NCBI GenBank assembly: GCA_965214305.1
Contig: OZ243949.1
Location: 2,604,001-2,668,000, forward strand
Reading direction: 5' to 3'
Source: Azophilus sp965214305
GTDB taxonomy: Bacteria > Pseudomonadota > Gammaproteobacteria > Pseudomonadales > Azotimanducaceae
DNA: 64,000 nt
Shown: one piece after another, positions 42,855-51,469 of the stretch
Layout of the letters: every line of letters starts with the position of its first letter
How positions within the stretch are numbered: position 1 is the stretch's first letter
Made by a program: the position numbers and the translations under genes
Notes under the pieces: generated by a model
The model's database searches: none
What the model was told of the DNA's origin: nothing
What the model saw: only the letters and a program-made list of their open reading frames with translations

Positions 42855-44213
42855 CTACTCCGGGACCTTTATGGCCACATACAAGGGTCTTTCTCCACGC
42901 ACCACCCGCACCGGGACGGTGCGGCCCTTGGGCAGGGCATTGGCAATCTTGCGGAAACTATCCAGCCCTTCCACGGCTTGACTATTGATCTCGGTGATGA
43001 TGTCGCGCCCGCGAATCCCCGCCTCGGCGGCCGGGCCCTCGGCACGCACCACCAACACCCCGCCATTGATGTTCAAGCGCTCGCGCGCACCCTCGGGCAA
43101 AGGTTTCACGGCAAGCCCGAGGGCGGCAAGCTCATCGGCACCGGATTGGCCGCGTTGTGCGAAGCCGTCATCAGGTAACTCGCCAATCTCGATGCCCAGT
43201 TCCATCTTCTTGCCTTCGCGTACCAGACCGATGTTGGCTTCGCTACCCGGTGCCACTCTGCCGACGTAGTGCGGCAACTCCTCCCATCGGTCGATGGCCT
43301 GGCCATTGAACTCGGTGATGATGTCGCCCGCCCGCAGGCCACCGCTTTCCCCGGGGCTGTCTGGAAACACTCGTGTTATCAGCGCACCCTGGGGCTGCTC
43401 CAAGCCGAAACTTTCCGCCAACTCGCGGTTGACCTGTTGTATCTCCACGCCGAGCCAGCCTCTTGCCACACGCCCGGATTGTTTGAGTTGTTCGGCAACT
43501 TCCATGGCCACATCGACGGGAACGGCGAACGACATGCCCATGTAGCCGCCGGAATTCGAGTAAATCTGGGAGTTGATGCCCACCACCTCACCGTCAAGAT
43601 TAAATAGTGGGCCGCCGGAATTGCCCGGGTTGATGGCAACGTCCGACTGAATAAAGGGCACATAATTCTCGTTGCGCAGGCTGCGCCCCTTGCCGCTGAC
43701 GATACCGGCGGTGGCGGAGTATTCAAACCCGAACGGTGAGCCGATGGCCAAAACCCACTCGCCCACCTTCAACTCCGCGGAACGGCCGAGCAGCACGGGT
43801 TGCAGGTTTTCCGCTGTAACCTTAAGCAAGGCCAGATCGGAGCCGGGATCGGTGCCGACCACGGTGGCTTCGAGTTCGCGCCGGTCTTTAAGGCGCACCA
43901 ACACCGTTTCCGCTTCCCCGATAACATGATTGTTCGTCAGGATATGGCCGTCCTCATCAATGATGAAACCCGAACCCTGGGCACGTTGCGGCATGTTGGG
44001 CGGTGGTACGTTGGGAGCCGGAAAGAAGCGACGAAACAGGTCCTCGAATTCCTGGGGACGCGATGCTTGCTGCCGAACCCGACGCTCCGAACTGATGTTG
44101 ACGATGGAGGCGGAGTGCTTCTCCACCAATTCGGTAAAGTCCGGTAACTCCATCGCCTGGGCAGCGCTGCCCGCCAACATCAGTCCCAAACAAAGCGTCC
44201 ATAAGGATTTCAT
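42855..44213 (-). CDS. mucD: Periplasmic serine protease, DegP/MucD family
   Basis: HtrA-type protease and chaperone for misfolded envelope proteins. 452 aa with a signal peptide (LWTLCLGLMLAGSAAQA), catalytic His in ILTNNHVIG, Asp in GSDLALLKV, Ser in NPGNSGGPLF, and two PDZ domains (about 255-345 and 370-450). In pseudomonads mucD is in the rpoE operon; here only the RseC-like gene is upstream. Confidence 0.95.
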   Translation of the reverse strand: MKSLWTLCLGLMLAGSAAQAMELPDFTELVEKHSASIVNISSERRVRQQASRPQEFEDLFRRFFPAPNVPPPNMPQRAQGSGFIIDEDGHILTNNHVIGEAETVLVRLKDRRELEATVVGTDPGSDLALLKVTAENLQPVLLGRSAELKVGEWVLAIGSPFGFEYSATAGIVSGKGRSLRNENYVPFIQSDVAINPGNSGGPLFNLDGEVVGINSQIYSNSGGYMGMSFAVPVDVAMEVAEQLKQSGRVARGWLGVEIQQVNRELAESFGLEQPQGALITRVFPDSPGESGGLRAGDIITEFNGQAIDRWEELPHYVGRVAPGSEANIGLVREGKKMELGIEIGELPDDGFAQRGQSGADELAALGLAVKPLPEGARERLNINGGVLVVRAEGPAAEAGIRGRDIITEINSQAVEGLDSFRKIANALPKGRTVPVRVVRGERPLYVAIKVPE

Positions 44214-44230
44214 GCCTAGCCTCTTTTCAA

Positions 44231-44338
44231 TTATTCGGGTTCGTTCCGCCGTTGCCGGAACGCTTGTTCAAGCATGCGGTTTGCCTCGACTGTTAAGCCG
44301 GTCGCCATTATCTCCCTGATCCGCTGGAGAGGCCCCAT
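44231..44338 (-). CDS. Small ORF (35 aa) between RseC-like gene and mucD
   Basis: ATG 44338 overlaps the stop of the RseC-like gene (TAATG). The peptide begins MGPLQRIREIMATGLTVEA and ends EQAFRQRRNEPE: charged, probably helical. It fits the 124-nt gap to mucD. No family known; it may be a coupled small protein or a decayed C-terminus. Confidence 0.35.
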   Translation of the reverse strand: MGPLQRIREIMATGLTVEANRMLEQAFRQRRNEPE

Positions 44339-44640
44339 TACCGCGACACCCGCAACCAACGGTCGAAGCGATACCGCAACAAGCCCATGGCAATGCTTGA
44401 AGCGCCCACAAAGCCACCCATTGCCCACCAGGCACCGGCCGCCAGCATGTCGCCCATCCAGGCACCAACAACCAGCCCCGCTAACGGCAGCCCCAAGCAA
44501 AGGCTTGCTGCCCAATGCGGGCCGCTTATGGCAGTACCGTCACTGGGCAGCGCGCCGGCTAGCGCGCAAGCGCCGCAGGCCGTGCAGCCTGTTGGTTGGG
44601 GCTGTCGCTCGTCTTGGAGCCCGTGTTTCGATGTTTTCAT
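44338..44640 (-). CDS. RseC/MucC-like small membrane protein
   Basis: 100 aa from ATG 44640. It has a Cys-rich N-terminal segment (GCTACGACALAG) followed by two adjacent membrane helices (LCLGLPLAGLVVGAWMG and GAWWAMGGFVGASSIAMGLL) and a basic tail (RYRFDRWLRV). This is the layout of RseC, though shorter (E. coli RseC about 159 aa) and lacking the usual N-terminal beta domain. Its position upstream of mucD supports the call. Confidence 0.5.
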   Translation of the reverse strand: MKTSKHGLQDERQPQPTGCTACGACALAGALPSDGTAISGPHWAASLCLGLPLAGLVVGAWMGDMLAAGAWWAMGGFVGASSIAMGLLRYRFDRWLRVSR

Positions 44641-45040
44641 CCGTGAACAAGCGGTTCAACGCCCTATTCAACACTGATCGGGCGGTTATCCTATGCACCC
44701 GTTTTTGGCCCGAGAGATGCGGAGCCCAAGATGCCGATCAAAGATCGCATGATACAGGCGATCTGTTCGTAACTCATTACCCCGCCTATCGCGGTCCTGT
44801 ATCAGTTTGCCTCGATTTGGGTTTGGACGTTGCGCCAACTGTGGCGTCCCAGGGTCGAACAATGCAAATTGCCACACCGCCCCTACGGCACCAAGTTGCT
44901 CGTCCGTTTGAGAGATTTCCCCTAGTGTTACTTGACGTTACCGCAAATTTGGACGCTCGCTTGCATGGCCGGCAACCAGCGTGGATGGCCGGCACCTGGG
45001 CCGCATATAATTAGACACCGGAACAGGCCGCGACGCGACG
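44641..45040. other. Gap upstream of nadB containing repeat F2
   Basis: 400 bp without a recognised gene. Repeat F2 (44797-44876; TGTATCAGTTTG ... TGCGCCAACTGTGGCGTCCC ... CAAATTGCCACA) matches F1 at 18695. This is where rpoE, rseA and rseB would usually lie between nadB and rseC; none is visible. TATAAT at 45006-45011 may be the nadB -10. Confidence 0.6.
45006..45011 (+). promoter_or_regulatory. Candidate -10 box for nadB
   Basis: A consensus TATAAT lies 30 nt before the nadB ATG. No good -35 is seen at 16-18 bp upstream (GC-rich), so this is only a partial promoter call. Confidence 0.4.
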
Positions 45041-46660
45041 ATGACGCAACGCTTCTGCACGGACATTCTCATCATCGGCGGTGGTGCCGCCGGGCTTTCG
45101 GCGGCCCTGCGCCTTGCGCCCCATGCCCGCGTAACCCTGTTGTGCAAGGGCGGCCAGGATACGGGTTCGTCGCATTGGGCGCAGGGCGGCGTGGCGGCGG
45201 TGACGGACCCAACCGACAGTGTCGAGGCGCACGTGGAGGATACCTGCAACGCCGGTGCCGGTCTCTGTGACCGGGGTATCGTGCAATTCACGGTGGCGCG
45301 CGCCAGCGATGCCATTCACCGGCTAACGCAACAGGGCGTCCGGTTCGATACGGTTGACAAGGTCTACCATCTAACCCGCGAAGGTGGTCATCGTTTCCGG
45401 CGCGTGTTGCACGTCGCCGACGCTACCGGCCAAGCCATCGTCTCAACACTGACCGAGCGGGTTCTTGATGCGCCGGGCATTGAGCTATTCGACGACCGGG
45501 TCGCCATCGATCTCATCAATCCGAGCCGTTTCGGCCGCCATCCAAGCCGTTGCGCCGGGGCCTATGTGCTCAACCGCAGCACGGGACACGTGGAGGTGTT
45601 TGAGGCCCGTTTCGTCGTCCTCGCGACCGGTGGTGCCAGCAAGGTGTATCTCTACACCAGTAATCCGGACAGCTCCACCGGCGACGGCATCGCCATGGCT
45701 TGGCGCGCCGGCTGCCGCATCGCCAATATGGAATTCAACCAGTTTCACCCCACCTGTCTGTATCATCCACACGCCAAGTCTTTCCTCATTTCTGAGGCGA
45801 TACGGGGCGAAGGCGGCATCCTCACCCTGCCTGACGGTAAGCGCTTCATGGATCGCTTCGACCACCGCGCCGAACTGGCGCCGAGGGACGTTGTGGCGCG
45901 CGCTATCGACCACGAGATGAAGCGTCTCGGTGCGGATTGCGTCTATCTGGACATTAGCCACCGTCCCGCGGCCTTTGTGCGGGAGCATTTTCCGACCATC
46001 TCGGCGAGGTGCCGGCAATTCGGTATCGATATCACCTCCGAACCCATACCGGTGGTGCCCGCGGCCCATTACACCTGCGGCGGCGTCCTGGTCGATCGCA
46101 ACGGCCAAACCGACGTGCCGGGGTTGTTTGCCATCGGTGAGGCCAGCTGCACCGGCTTGCATGGCGCCAATCGCTTGGCGAGTAATTCGCTGCTGGAGTG
46201 CTTGGTTTTCGCCGGGGTCGTGGCCGAGCGGATTTGCGCCCAGCTCGACGAACCCCAGACCCGGGCGCAAATTCCCCATTGGGACGAAAGCCAGGTGACG
46301 GACTCCGACGAGGACGTGGTTATCGCCCACAACTGGGAAGAACTGCGACGCTTCATGTGGGATTATGTGGGCATCGTGCGCACCAACAAACGTCTTACGC
46401 GGGCGCTGCATCGCGTGGAACTGCTGAAGCGCGAGGTTGATGAGTTCTACAGCAACCACCGGGTCAGCAATGACTTGATTGAGTTGCGTAACCTGATTGA
46501 TGTCGCCGAGCTCATCATTCGCTCCGCGCTCAAACGTCGCGAAAGCCGCGGCCTGCATTTCAATTTGGATCACCCGCAAACCCTGGATGTCGGCGAAGAC
46601 ACCATTCTCTTTCCCGGCGCTGAAAGGCAGCTTGATCTCGTACGGCCCGCCGTGCGCTAG
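45041..46660 (+). CDS. nadB: L-aspartate oxidase
   Basis: FAD flavoprotein making iminoaspartate for NAD synthesis. 539 aa; N-terminal dinucleotide fold IIGGGAAGLSAALRL (about 10-24), SSHWAQGGVAAV, the active-site segment EFNQFHPTCLYHP and HYTCGGVLVD, and a helical C-terminal domain. The stop TAG lies in CTAG. Confidence 0.96.
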   Translation: MTQRFCTDILIIGGGAAGLSAALRLAPHARVTLLCKGGQDTGSSHWAQGGVAAVTDPTDSVEAHVEDTCNAGAGLCDRGIVQFTVARASDAIHRLTQQGVRFDTVDKVYHLTREGGHRFRRVLHVADATGQAIVSTLTERVLDAPGIELFDDRVAIDLINPSRFGRHPSRCAGAYVLNRSTGHVEVFEARFVVLATGGASKVYLYTSNPDSSTGDGIAMAWRAGCRIANMEFNQFHPTCLYHPHAKSFLISEAIRGEGGILTLPDGKRFMDRFDHRAELAPRDVVARAIDHEMKRLGADCVYLDISHRPAAFVREHFPTISARCRQFGIDITSEPIPVVPAAHYTCGGVLVDRNGQTDVPGLFAIGEASCTGLHGANRLASNSLLECLVFAGVVAERICAQLDEPQTRAQIPHWDESQVTDSDEDVVIAHNWEELRRFMWDYVGIVRTNKRLTRALHRVELLKREVDEFYSNHRVSNDLIELRNLIDVAELIIRSALKRRESRGLHFNLDHPQTLDVGEDTILFPGAERQLDLVRPAVR

Positions 46661-46697
46661 GCGCCTCTGTAGAGCGCACAAGGTATCAGTTGGCAGC

Positions 46698-46745
46698 GAG
46701 CGGGGCCGTGCGCTTTCCCTTGCCGCGCTGGGCGCCCGCTCCTAG
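46698..46745. repeat. Group C repeat, single arm (C4), ending in CTAG
   Basis: GAGCGGGGCCGTGCGCTTTC then CCTTGCCGCGCTGGGCGCC matches one arm plus the adjoining loop of C2. The other arm is absent. It ends with GCTCCTAG, whose TAG (minus strand) is the ygfX stop codon. Confidence 0.6.
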
Positions 46746-47104
46746 CAGCCGAAGTCCCGCAAGTCGCGCCGCAATTGGACGAAATCGGCCTCTTCCAGTT
46801 CGTCCCGGAATATTCGGGTGCAACGCCATCCCCAGTAGACGGATACCGCGTAACGGGAGAGTTTGATGCGTCGGGGCCGCGGGGGCATCTCGGTCAACAA
46901 CGTCTTTGGCGGCTTCCAGGTTATAGCCCACAAGCCAAGCAGTGCCGCGCCGCCGCTACCGAACCAGAGCCAGCCACCGGCAATGGCAACGCCAAGGTGC
47001 AACAGCCACTCCGTGCGGCGCAGCCGGCCGCATACCAGACTGATCGAACCTAACCTCATGGCGGGCTCATCCGCATATTTCACCAAGTCGCTTGTCCATC
47101 GCAC
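46742..47104 (-). CDS. ygfX: YgfX/CptA-family membrane protein
   Basis: Two adjacent hydrophobic helices (WLLHLGVAIAGGWLWFG and ALLGLWAITW) followed by a beta-rich C-terminal part (ISLVC...SVYWGWRCTRIF, VQLRRDLRDFGC), the usual YgfX layout. 120 aa from 47104; a second ATG at 47059 gives 105 aa. YgfX is normally co-transcribed with sdhE, opposite ygfZ. Here ygfX and sdhE have been separated by ygfZ. Confidence 0.7.
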   Translation of the reverse strand: MRWTSDLVKYADEPAMRLGSISLVCGRLRRTEWLLHLGVAIAGGWLWFGSGGAALLGLWAITWKPPKTLLTEMPPRPRRIKLSRYAVSVYWGWRCTRIFRDELEEADFVQLRRDLRDFGC

Positions 47105-47164
47105 TCGACACTAGCAATGCGACGGGCAACAATCAGCCGTCGAACACGGAAAATAACTACGGAC

Positions 47165-48022
47165 ATGCGCCCGACCAGCCGTCAGCAATCGCCTTCTCAA
47201 AGTACCGCAATCGACGATGCATTGATCCGCCTCGAAGAGCTGGCGGCGCTATTGTTCACGGGCAGCGACGCGCCCGGTTTTTTGCAGGGTTACCTCACTT
47301 CCGATACGACGCAACTCGGCAGCGAACCGCAGTTCACGGCCCTGTGCAATATCAAGGGGCGCGTAGTCTGTACCGGCTACGCCTGGCTCGACGACGATGC
47401 CGTGGTCCTGGCGCTGCACCATTCCCTTTGCGCGGTCGTATCGGACTTCCTGCGCCCCTATCTCGCCTTTTCGCGGACCAAGGCCACCGCGGCACCCTTG
47501 CGGGTGGTCGGTTACCTCGGCCCAAATCCGCCACCAGGGGAACTGCGCGCCGCCTCGGGTGGACGCATTGATGACGACCGCCACCTGTTCGTGCTACCGG
47601 ACTCGACCCAGGAAACTCCAGCTAGAACTATGCAGGCGGGGCTAAGACGCTGGCTCGGTGCGCTCATTGAACGTCAAGAGGTTTTGCTGGAGGACAAAAC
47701 CAGCGCCCGCTTTCTGCCGCAAATGCTCGGCCTTGTCGAACGTGGCGCGGTCAGCTTCTCGAAAGGCTGCTATCTCGGCCAGGAAGTGGTTGCCCGCGCC
47801 CAACATCGCGGCGCAGTGAAGCGCAAAATCAGGGCCCTGAAATGGCTTGGGGAACCTCCCGTTGTTGGTGATGCCATCGGAGCGAATGGCAGGGAATTGG
47901 GGACGGTTGTTCTATGCTCCCCGAAAACGGGAGAAACCGGCCAGGTGCTGGCCGTAATGGTGCAGGACCGACCCGGCCCATTCGCATCGCGGCAAACCAA
48001 CACGAAGTTCCAGGCCCTGTGA
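47165..48022 (+). CDS. ygfZ: tRNA-modifying / Fe-S cluster protein YgfZ
   Basis: Folate-binding protein helping repair of Fe-S clusters in MiaB and other enzymes. From ATG 47165 it is 285 aa (ATG 47117 is an alternative). The diagnostic motif KGCYLGQEVVARAQHRGAV is near residue 200, and the GcvT-like N-terminal strand GYLTSDTTQL is present. Its last codon and TGA touch repeat A3. Confidence 0.92.
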   Translation: MRPTSRQQSPSQSTAIDDALIRLEELAALLFTGSDAPGFLQGYLTSDTTQLGSEPQFTALCNIKGRVVCTGYAWLDDDAVVLALHHSLCAVVSDFLRPYLAFSRTKATAAPLRVVGYLGPNPPPGELRAASGGRIDDDRHLFVLPDSTQETPARTMQAGLRRWLGALIERQEVLLEDKTSARFLPQMLGLVERGAVSFSKGCYLGQEVVARAQHRGAVKRKIRALKWLGEPPVVGDAIGANGRELGTVVLCSPKTGETGQVLAVMVQDRPGPFASRQTNTKFQAL

Positions 48023-48185
48023 GCCTCCGCCTTCGGAAGTCGCGAAAGCGAAAATTTGCCATCGCCGTCCCGTCGGCCGGTCGATTGAGGCGAATATCAA
48101 GCCCCCCGCAACCAAATTGAGCGGTCTACGGGGCGGATGTAGAGCGGCTTTGCGGCCGCGAATTCCGAAGCCGGAGGGCTCCTAG
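48021..48185. mobile_element. Group A palindromic repeat, copy A3
   Basis: 165 bp, inverted relative to A1 and A2. GAGCCTCCGCCTTCGGAAGT at the left, core GGTCGATTGAGGCGAAT, GAGCGGCTTTGCGGCCGCGA, and right end GAGGGCTCCTAG. It fills the whole ygfZ-sdhE gap; its final CTAG supplies the sdhE TAG stop and the first base overlaps the ygfZ TGA. Confidence 0.85.
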
Positions 48186-48439
48186 CAACCAGCCTGCCGA
48201 ATCCGCGTGACAATACGGCTCAAGGCCGCGTCCGCGGGTGCTGATGCACCGCGCAACCAATCGTGAATTGTCCAATCGTCTTCTTCGAGTAGACGCGCAT
48301 AGGCCAGTCTGTCGGCAGCCGCCAACCTATCGTAGTAGTCGCGAACAAAGGGCAGCAATGCGATCTCCACCTCAAGCATGCCCCGGCGGCTACGCCACCG
48401 GGCCTTGCCCTGCTCGTTTTGTATTTGCCCCGCGGTCAT
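48182..48439 (-). CDS. sdhE: FAD assembly factor SdhE
   Basis: Small protein promoting flavinylation of succinate dehydrogenase. From ATG 48439 it is 85 aa, the family's length, with the RRGMLEVEIALLPFV motif (RGxxE) and LEEDDWTIHDWLRG. A longer frame to 48514 overlaps mmsB and is unlikely. The stop codon lies in repeat A3. Confidence 0.9.
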   Translation of the reverse strand: MTAGQIQNEQGKARWRSRRGMLEVEIALLPFVRDYYDRLAAADRLAYARLLEEDDWTIHDWLRGASAPADAALSRIVTRIRQAGC

Positions 48440-48471
48440 ACTCGCTGCCGGTAGTAAGCTTAAACTCGCTC

Positions 48472-49386
48472 CTAGGAGCCTTGATCGGTCGCCAACTCCG
48501 GCTTGTACAACCACTGGATGCTTGAAAAGTCCAACTGTCCCGCCTGGTTGACCTGCTCGTGAACGCGATAGAGGTTCTTCGCCAAGCTGCCCATGGGCAC
48601 GGAACTGCGCGATTGTTCGGCGGTTTCCATGGCGAGCCCCAAGTCTTTGGTCATTAGGTCAACGAGAAACCCACCCTGGTAGCTGCGGCTGGCGGGCGCG
48701 TCTTGCATGACACCGGGGTAGGGGTTGTAGACATTCAGCGACCAATTGCCACCGGACGAGCGCTTTATGATTTCCGACAGCACCGCCGGATCAAGGCCGT
48801 TGTCCACGCCCAACGACAAGGCTTCCGCCGTACCGGCCATCAAGATGGCGAGCAGCATGTTGTTGCAGATCTTGGCGATTTGCCCGGCACCGTTGCCGCC
48901 GGCGTGCAGGATGTTGGCACCCATCAGGTTAAGCAGGGGCAGTGCCCGTTGCAGCCCGCTATCGGGCCCGCCGACGATAAACGTGAGCGTGCCGTTCTCG
49001 GCACCCGCCGTGCCGCCGGAGACCGGCGCGTCGAGCATATCGAAGCCCTTGTCGGCTGCGGCATTGGCGACCAGGCGCGAGGTGGCCGGATCAATGGTGC
49101 TGCAATCGATGACGAGCGCATCGGCGGGCAGGCAAGCCAAGACGCCCTCGGCCGAGCCCTCGCCGAGATAGAGCCCGGCAACGTGCCGGCTGGCGGGCAG
49201 CATACTGATAAAGACATCCACATCTTGGGCGGCCGCGCTGGCCGACTCGGTGGATTCGGCCCCGGCCACCGCGCTCATCAACTCCGGCACCAAGTCAAAA
49301 ACGCGCACCCGATGGCCCGCCGCCACCAGGTTTCTAGCCATCGGACCACCCATGTTGCCCAACCCGGCAAATCCAATCGTTGTCAT
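48472..49386 (-). CDS. mmsB: 3-hydroxyisobutyrate dehydrogenase
   Basis: Oxidises 3-hydroxyisobutyrate to methylmalonate semialdehyde in valine degradation. 304 aa; Rossmann motif GFAGLGNMGGPMARNL, substrate motif DAPVSGGTAGAENGTL, and catalytic Lys in GQIAKICNNML (about 170). TAG stop in the palindrome GGCTCCTAGGAGCC. Downstream of the other valine genes. Confidence 0.93.
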   Translation of the reverse strand: MTTIGFAGLGNMGGPMARNLVAAGHRVRVFDLVPELMSAVAGAESTESASAAAQDVDVFISMLPASRHVAGLYLGEGSAEGVLACLPADALVIDCSTIDPATSRLVANAAADKGFDMLDAPVSGGTAGAENGTLTFIVGGPDSGLQRALPLLNLMGANILHAGGNGAGQIAKICNNMLLAILMAGTAEALSLGVDNGLDPAVLSEIIKRSSGGNWSLNVYNPYPGVMQDAPASRSYQGGFLVDLMTKDLGLAMETAEQSRSSVPMGSLAKNLYRVHEQVNQAGQLDFSSIQWLYKPELATDQGS

Positions 49387-49540
49387 CCGTTTATCTCCGC
49401 TTTACATGGTGGACTCTTGCGGTCGCTCGCCGGATCCTGGCGTTCCGCAAGTTTATGGCACCTCAGAGTGCGCACGGCATAGCGTTGCTAATGGCGGGCG
49501 TCCCAATGGCCTGATTACCGGTTTCGACGACAGTGGGTCA

Positions 49541-50665
49541 TCAGGCTTCCAAGCCATGCAAGGGGTTTTGCGGCCAAGGCGGCTCGAAGTGCGCGAGAAC
49601 ATGCGCCGGATCCAAGCCGTCTATATCGCCAAAACGCCAACTGGGTTGGTTGTCCTTTTCGATAATCAGCGCACGTACCCCTTCGGCAAAGTCGGTGTTG
49701 CGCGCGCAATGGGTGGCAATGGTCATCTCCAAGCGAAAGCAGTCGGCCAGCCCAAGGTTGCCGGCACGCCGCAACTGTTCGATGCAGATGCCCAGGGTGG
49801 TTGGGCAGCCCCGTTGCATGGTGGCGATGCCCCGGTCTATCCAAGGGCTGGTTCCCGCCAGGGCGGCAATGCTTTTCGCCACCTCGGCATAGCTCCCGGC
49901 AACACCCAGAGTAGCGGGAATATCGCCGACCTGGGCTGCCGGCAAAGGCGCAGCCGGCAAACCGGCCAAGGCCGCGCCAATGCGCCGCGCATCGCCGCCG
50001 TCGTTCGCATAGGGCACGGCCAGCAGGGCGCTGAGTATCGCGGGGCGCGCCGCCGCCGCGACACTGTGGGTACCTAGGCCGATTTGCAGCGCATCCGCAC
50101 CATTGATGTGGCTACCCGTACAGCCCAGAAAAACCGCAACCGAGGGTTCGATATTGTGCAGCAACCAGGTGGCACCCGCATCGGGAAAGAGGCCAATGGT
50201 CACCTCGGGGCAGGCAATGCGCGAGTTTTCCGTAACCATGCGGAAGCGCGCTGCCGAGAAGAGGCCCAAACCGCCGCCCATAACCACGCCTTGGCCAACC
50301 GCCACCACCGGCTTGGGGTAGGTATGAATGAGGTAGTCGAGCCGGTACTCGTGTTCGAAGAACGCGAAGGGATAGTCGTCAACCACTTGCCCGGCGGCAT
50401 GATTCTTCGCCATCGCCGCATAGAGCGCCCGAATGTCGCCGCCCGCGCAGAAGGCCCGGTCACCGGCACCATGAAACAGCACAGCGGCCACCCGCTCATC
50501 GTCGCGCCAAGCACGCAGGGCGGCGGCTATGGTGCGCGCCATGCTCAAACTCAGGGAATTGAGAGTCGCCGCCACGTTAAGCCTGACCTCGGCAACAAGG
50601 TGCCCATCCGCCGTGGCGTGTTCTGCGATGAGAACGTCCGTATTGGTTTGCACAGCGTCTGCCAT
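49541..50665 (-). CDS. 3-hydroxyisobutyryl-CoA hydrolase
   Basis: Crotonase-fold thioesterase of valine catabolism. 374 aa with GAGDRAFCAGGDIRALY (oxyanion-hole region, about 66-82), GQGVVMGGGLGLFSAARF, and PEVTIGLFPDAGATWLL, plus the long C-terminal part that distinguishes HIBYL-CoA hydrolases from simple hydratases. It starts at the last base of the preceding enoyl-CoA hydratase stop. Confidence 0.9.
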   Translation of the reverse strand: MADAVQTNTDVLIAEHATADGHLVAEVRLNVAATLNSLSLSMARTIAAALRAWRDDERVAAVLFHGAGDRAFCAGGDIRALYAAMAKNHAAGQVVDDYPFAFFEHEYRLDYLIHTYPKPVVAVGQGVVMGGGLGLFSAARFRMVTENSRIACPEVTIGLFPDAGATWLLHNIEPSVAVFLGCTGSHINGADALQIGLGTHSVAAAARPAILSALLAVPYANDGGDARRIGAALAGLPAAPLPAAQVGDIPATLGVAGSYAEVAKSIAALAGTSPWIDRGIATMQRGCPTTLGICIEQLRRAGNLGLADCFRLEMTIATHCARNTDFAEGVRALIIEKDNQPSWRFGDIDGLDPAHVLAHFEPPWPQNPLHGLEA

Positions 50666-51453
50666 CAGCCATTAACCCATTGCGGCCTGCGTTTCTCCAG
50701 GAAAGCGGTGACACCTTCCTGCTGGTCACGGGTGTCGAACAGGCCAACAAAGGCGTCCCGCTCGCTTTGATAGGCGTCGGCAATGTTACCGGCGCGGGCG
50801 TGTTGAATGAGCCCCTTGCAGGCCGACACCGCCGGCGGGCTCTGCCGCCCAACCGATGCCGCCAGTTGCAGCGCCCGTTCAAACGCTTGGCCGGTTTCAA
50901 CCACTTCCTCAATCAACCCGATTTGCTCAGCTCGCTCTGCCTTGATCCGCTCGCCGCACAGAATGATGCGCTTGGCCCAACCTTCGCCGACGGTCCAAGC
51001 CAGGTTCTGGGTGCCGCCACCGCAGGGCAGGAGCCCCACCGTGGCCTCCGGCAACGCCATTTGCGCCTGCACTTCGGCAATGCGGATGTCGCAGGCCAGC
51101 GCGCATTCGAGGCCACCGCCCATGGCATAGCCATTAATCGCGGCGATGCTGACGCCGCGAAAACGGGCGAGCGCCTCGAAGGCATCGCCGAAATGGGTGG
51201 CCATCGATCGGGCGACGCCCTTATCGCCATCCGCGAACAGCTTGAGGTCGGCGCCGGCCGAGAAAAACTTCTCGCCTTGGCCGGTAATAACCAGGGCATA
51301 AACCTCCGGGTCGTTGTCGCATTGCTCAACCACGGCCCGCAGTGCGCCGAGATTGTCGCTGTCCCAAGTATTGGCCGGCGGGTTGGCGATGGTGATTAAG
51401 ACCGCATGGTCGCGCTGCTCGATGAGCAGTTTTTCTGATGGAGAAGTCGTCAT
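50665..51453 (-). CDS. Enoyl-CoA hydratase
   Basis: Hydrates methacrylyl-CoA or other enoyl-CoAs. From ATG 51453 it is 262 aa. SAGADLKLFADG, INGYAMGGGLECALACDIRI and LPEATVGLLPCGGGTQNL carry the crotonase oxyanion-hole and catalytic Glu positions. A start at 51495 would overlap the dehydrogenase and is less likely. Confidence 0.9.
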   Translation of the reverse strand: MTTSPSEKLLIEQRDHAVLITIANPPANTWDSDNLGALRAVVEQCDNDPEVYALVITGQGEKFFSAGADLKLFADGDKGVARSMATHFGDAFEALARFRGVSIAAINGYAMGGGLECALACDIRIAEVQAQMALPEATVGLLPCGGGTQNLAWTVGEGWAKRIILCGERIKAERAEQIGLIEEVVETGQAFERALQLAASVGRQSPPAVSACKGLIQHARAGNIADAYQSERDAFVGLFDTRDQQEGVTAFLEKRRPQWVNG

Positions 51454-51469
51454 ACTGATGTTTCCAGCG

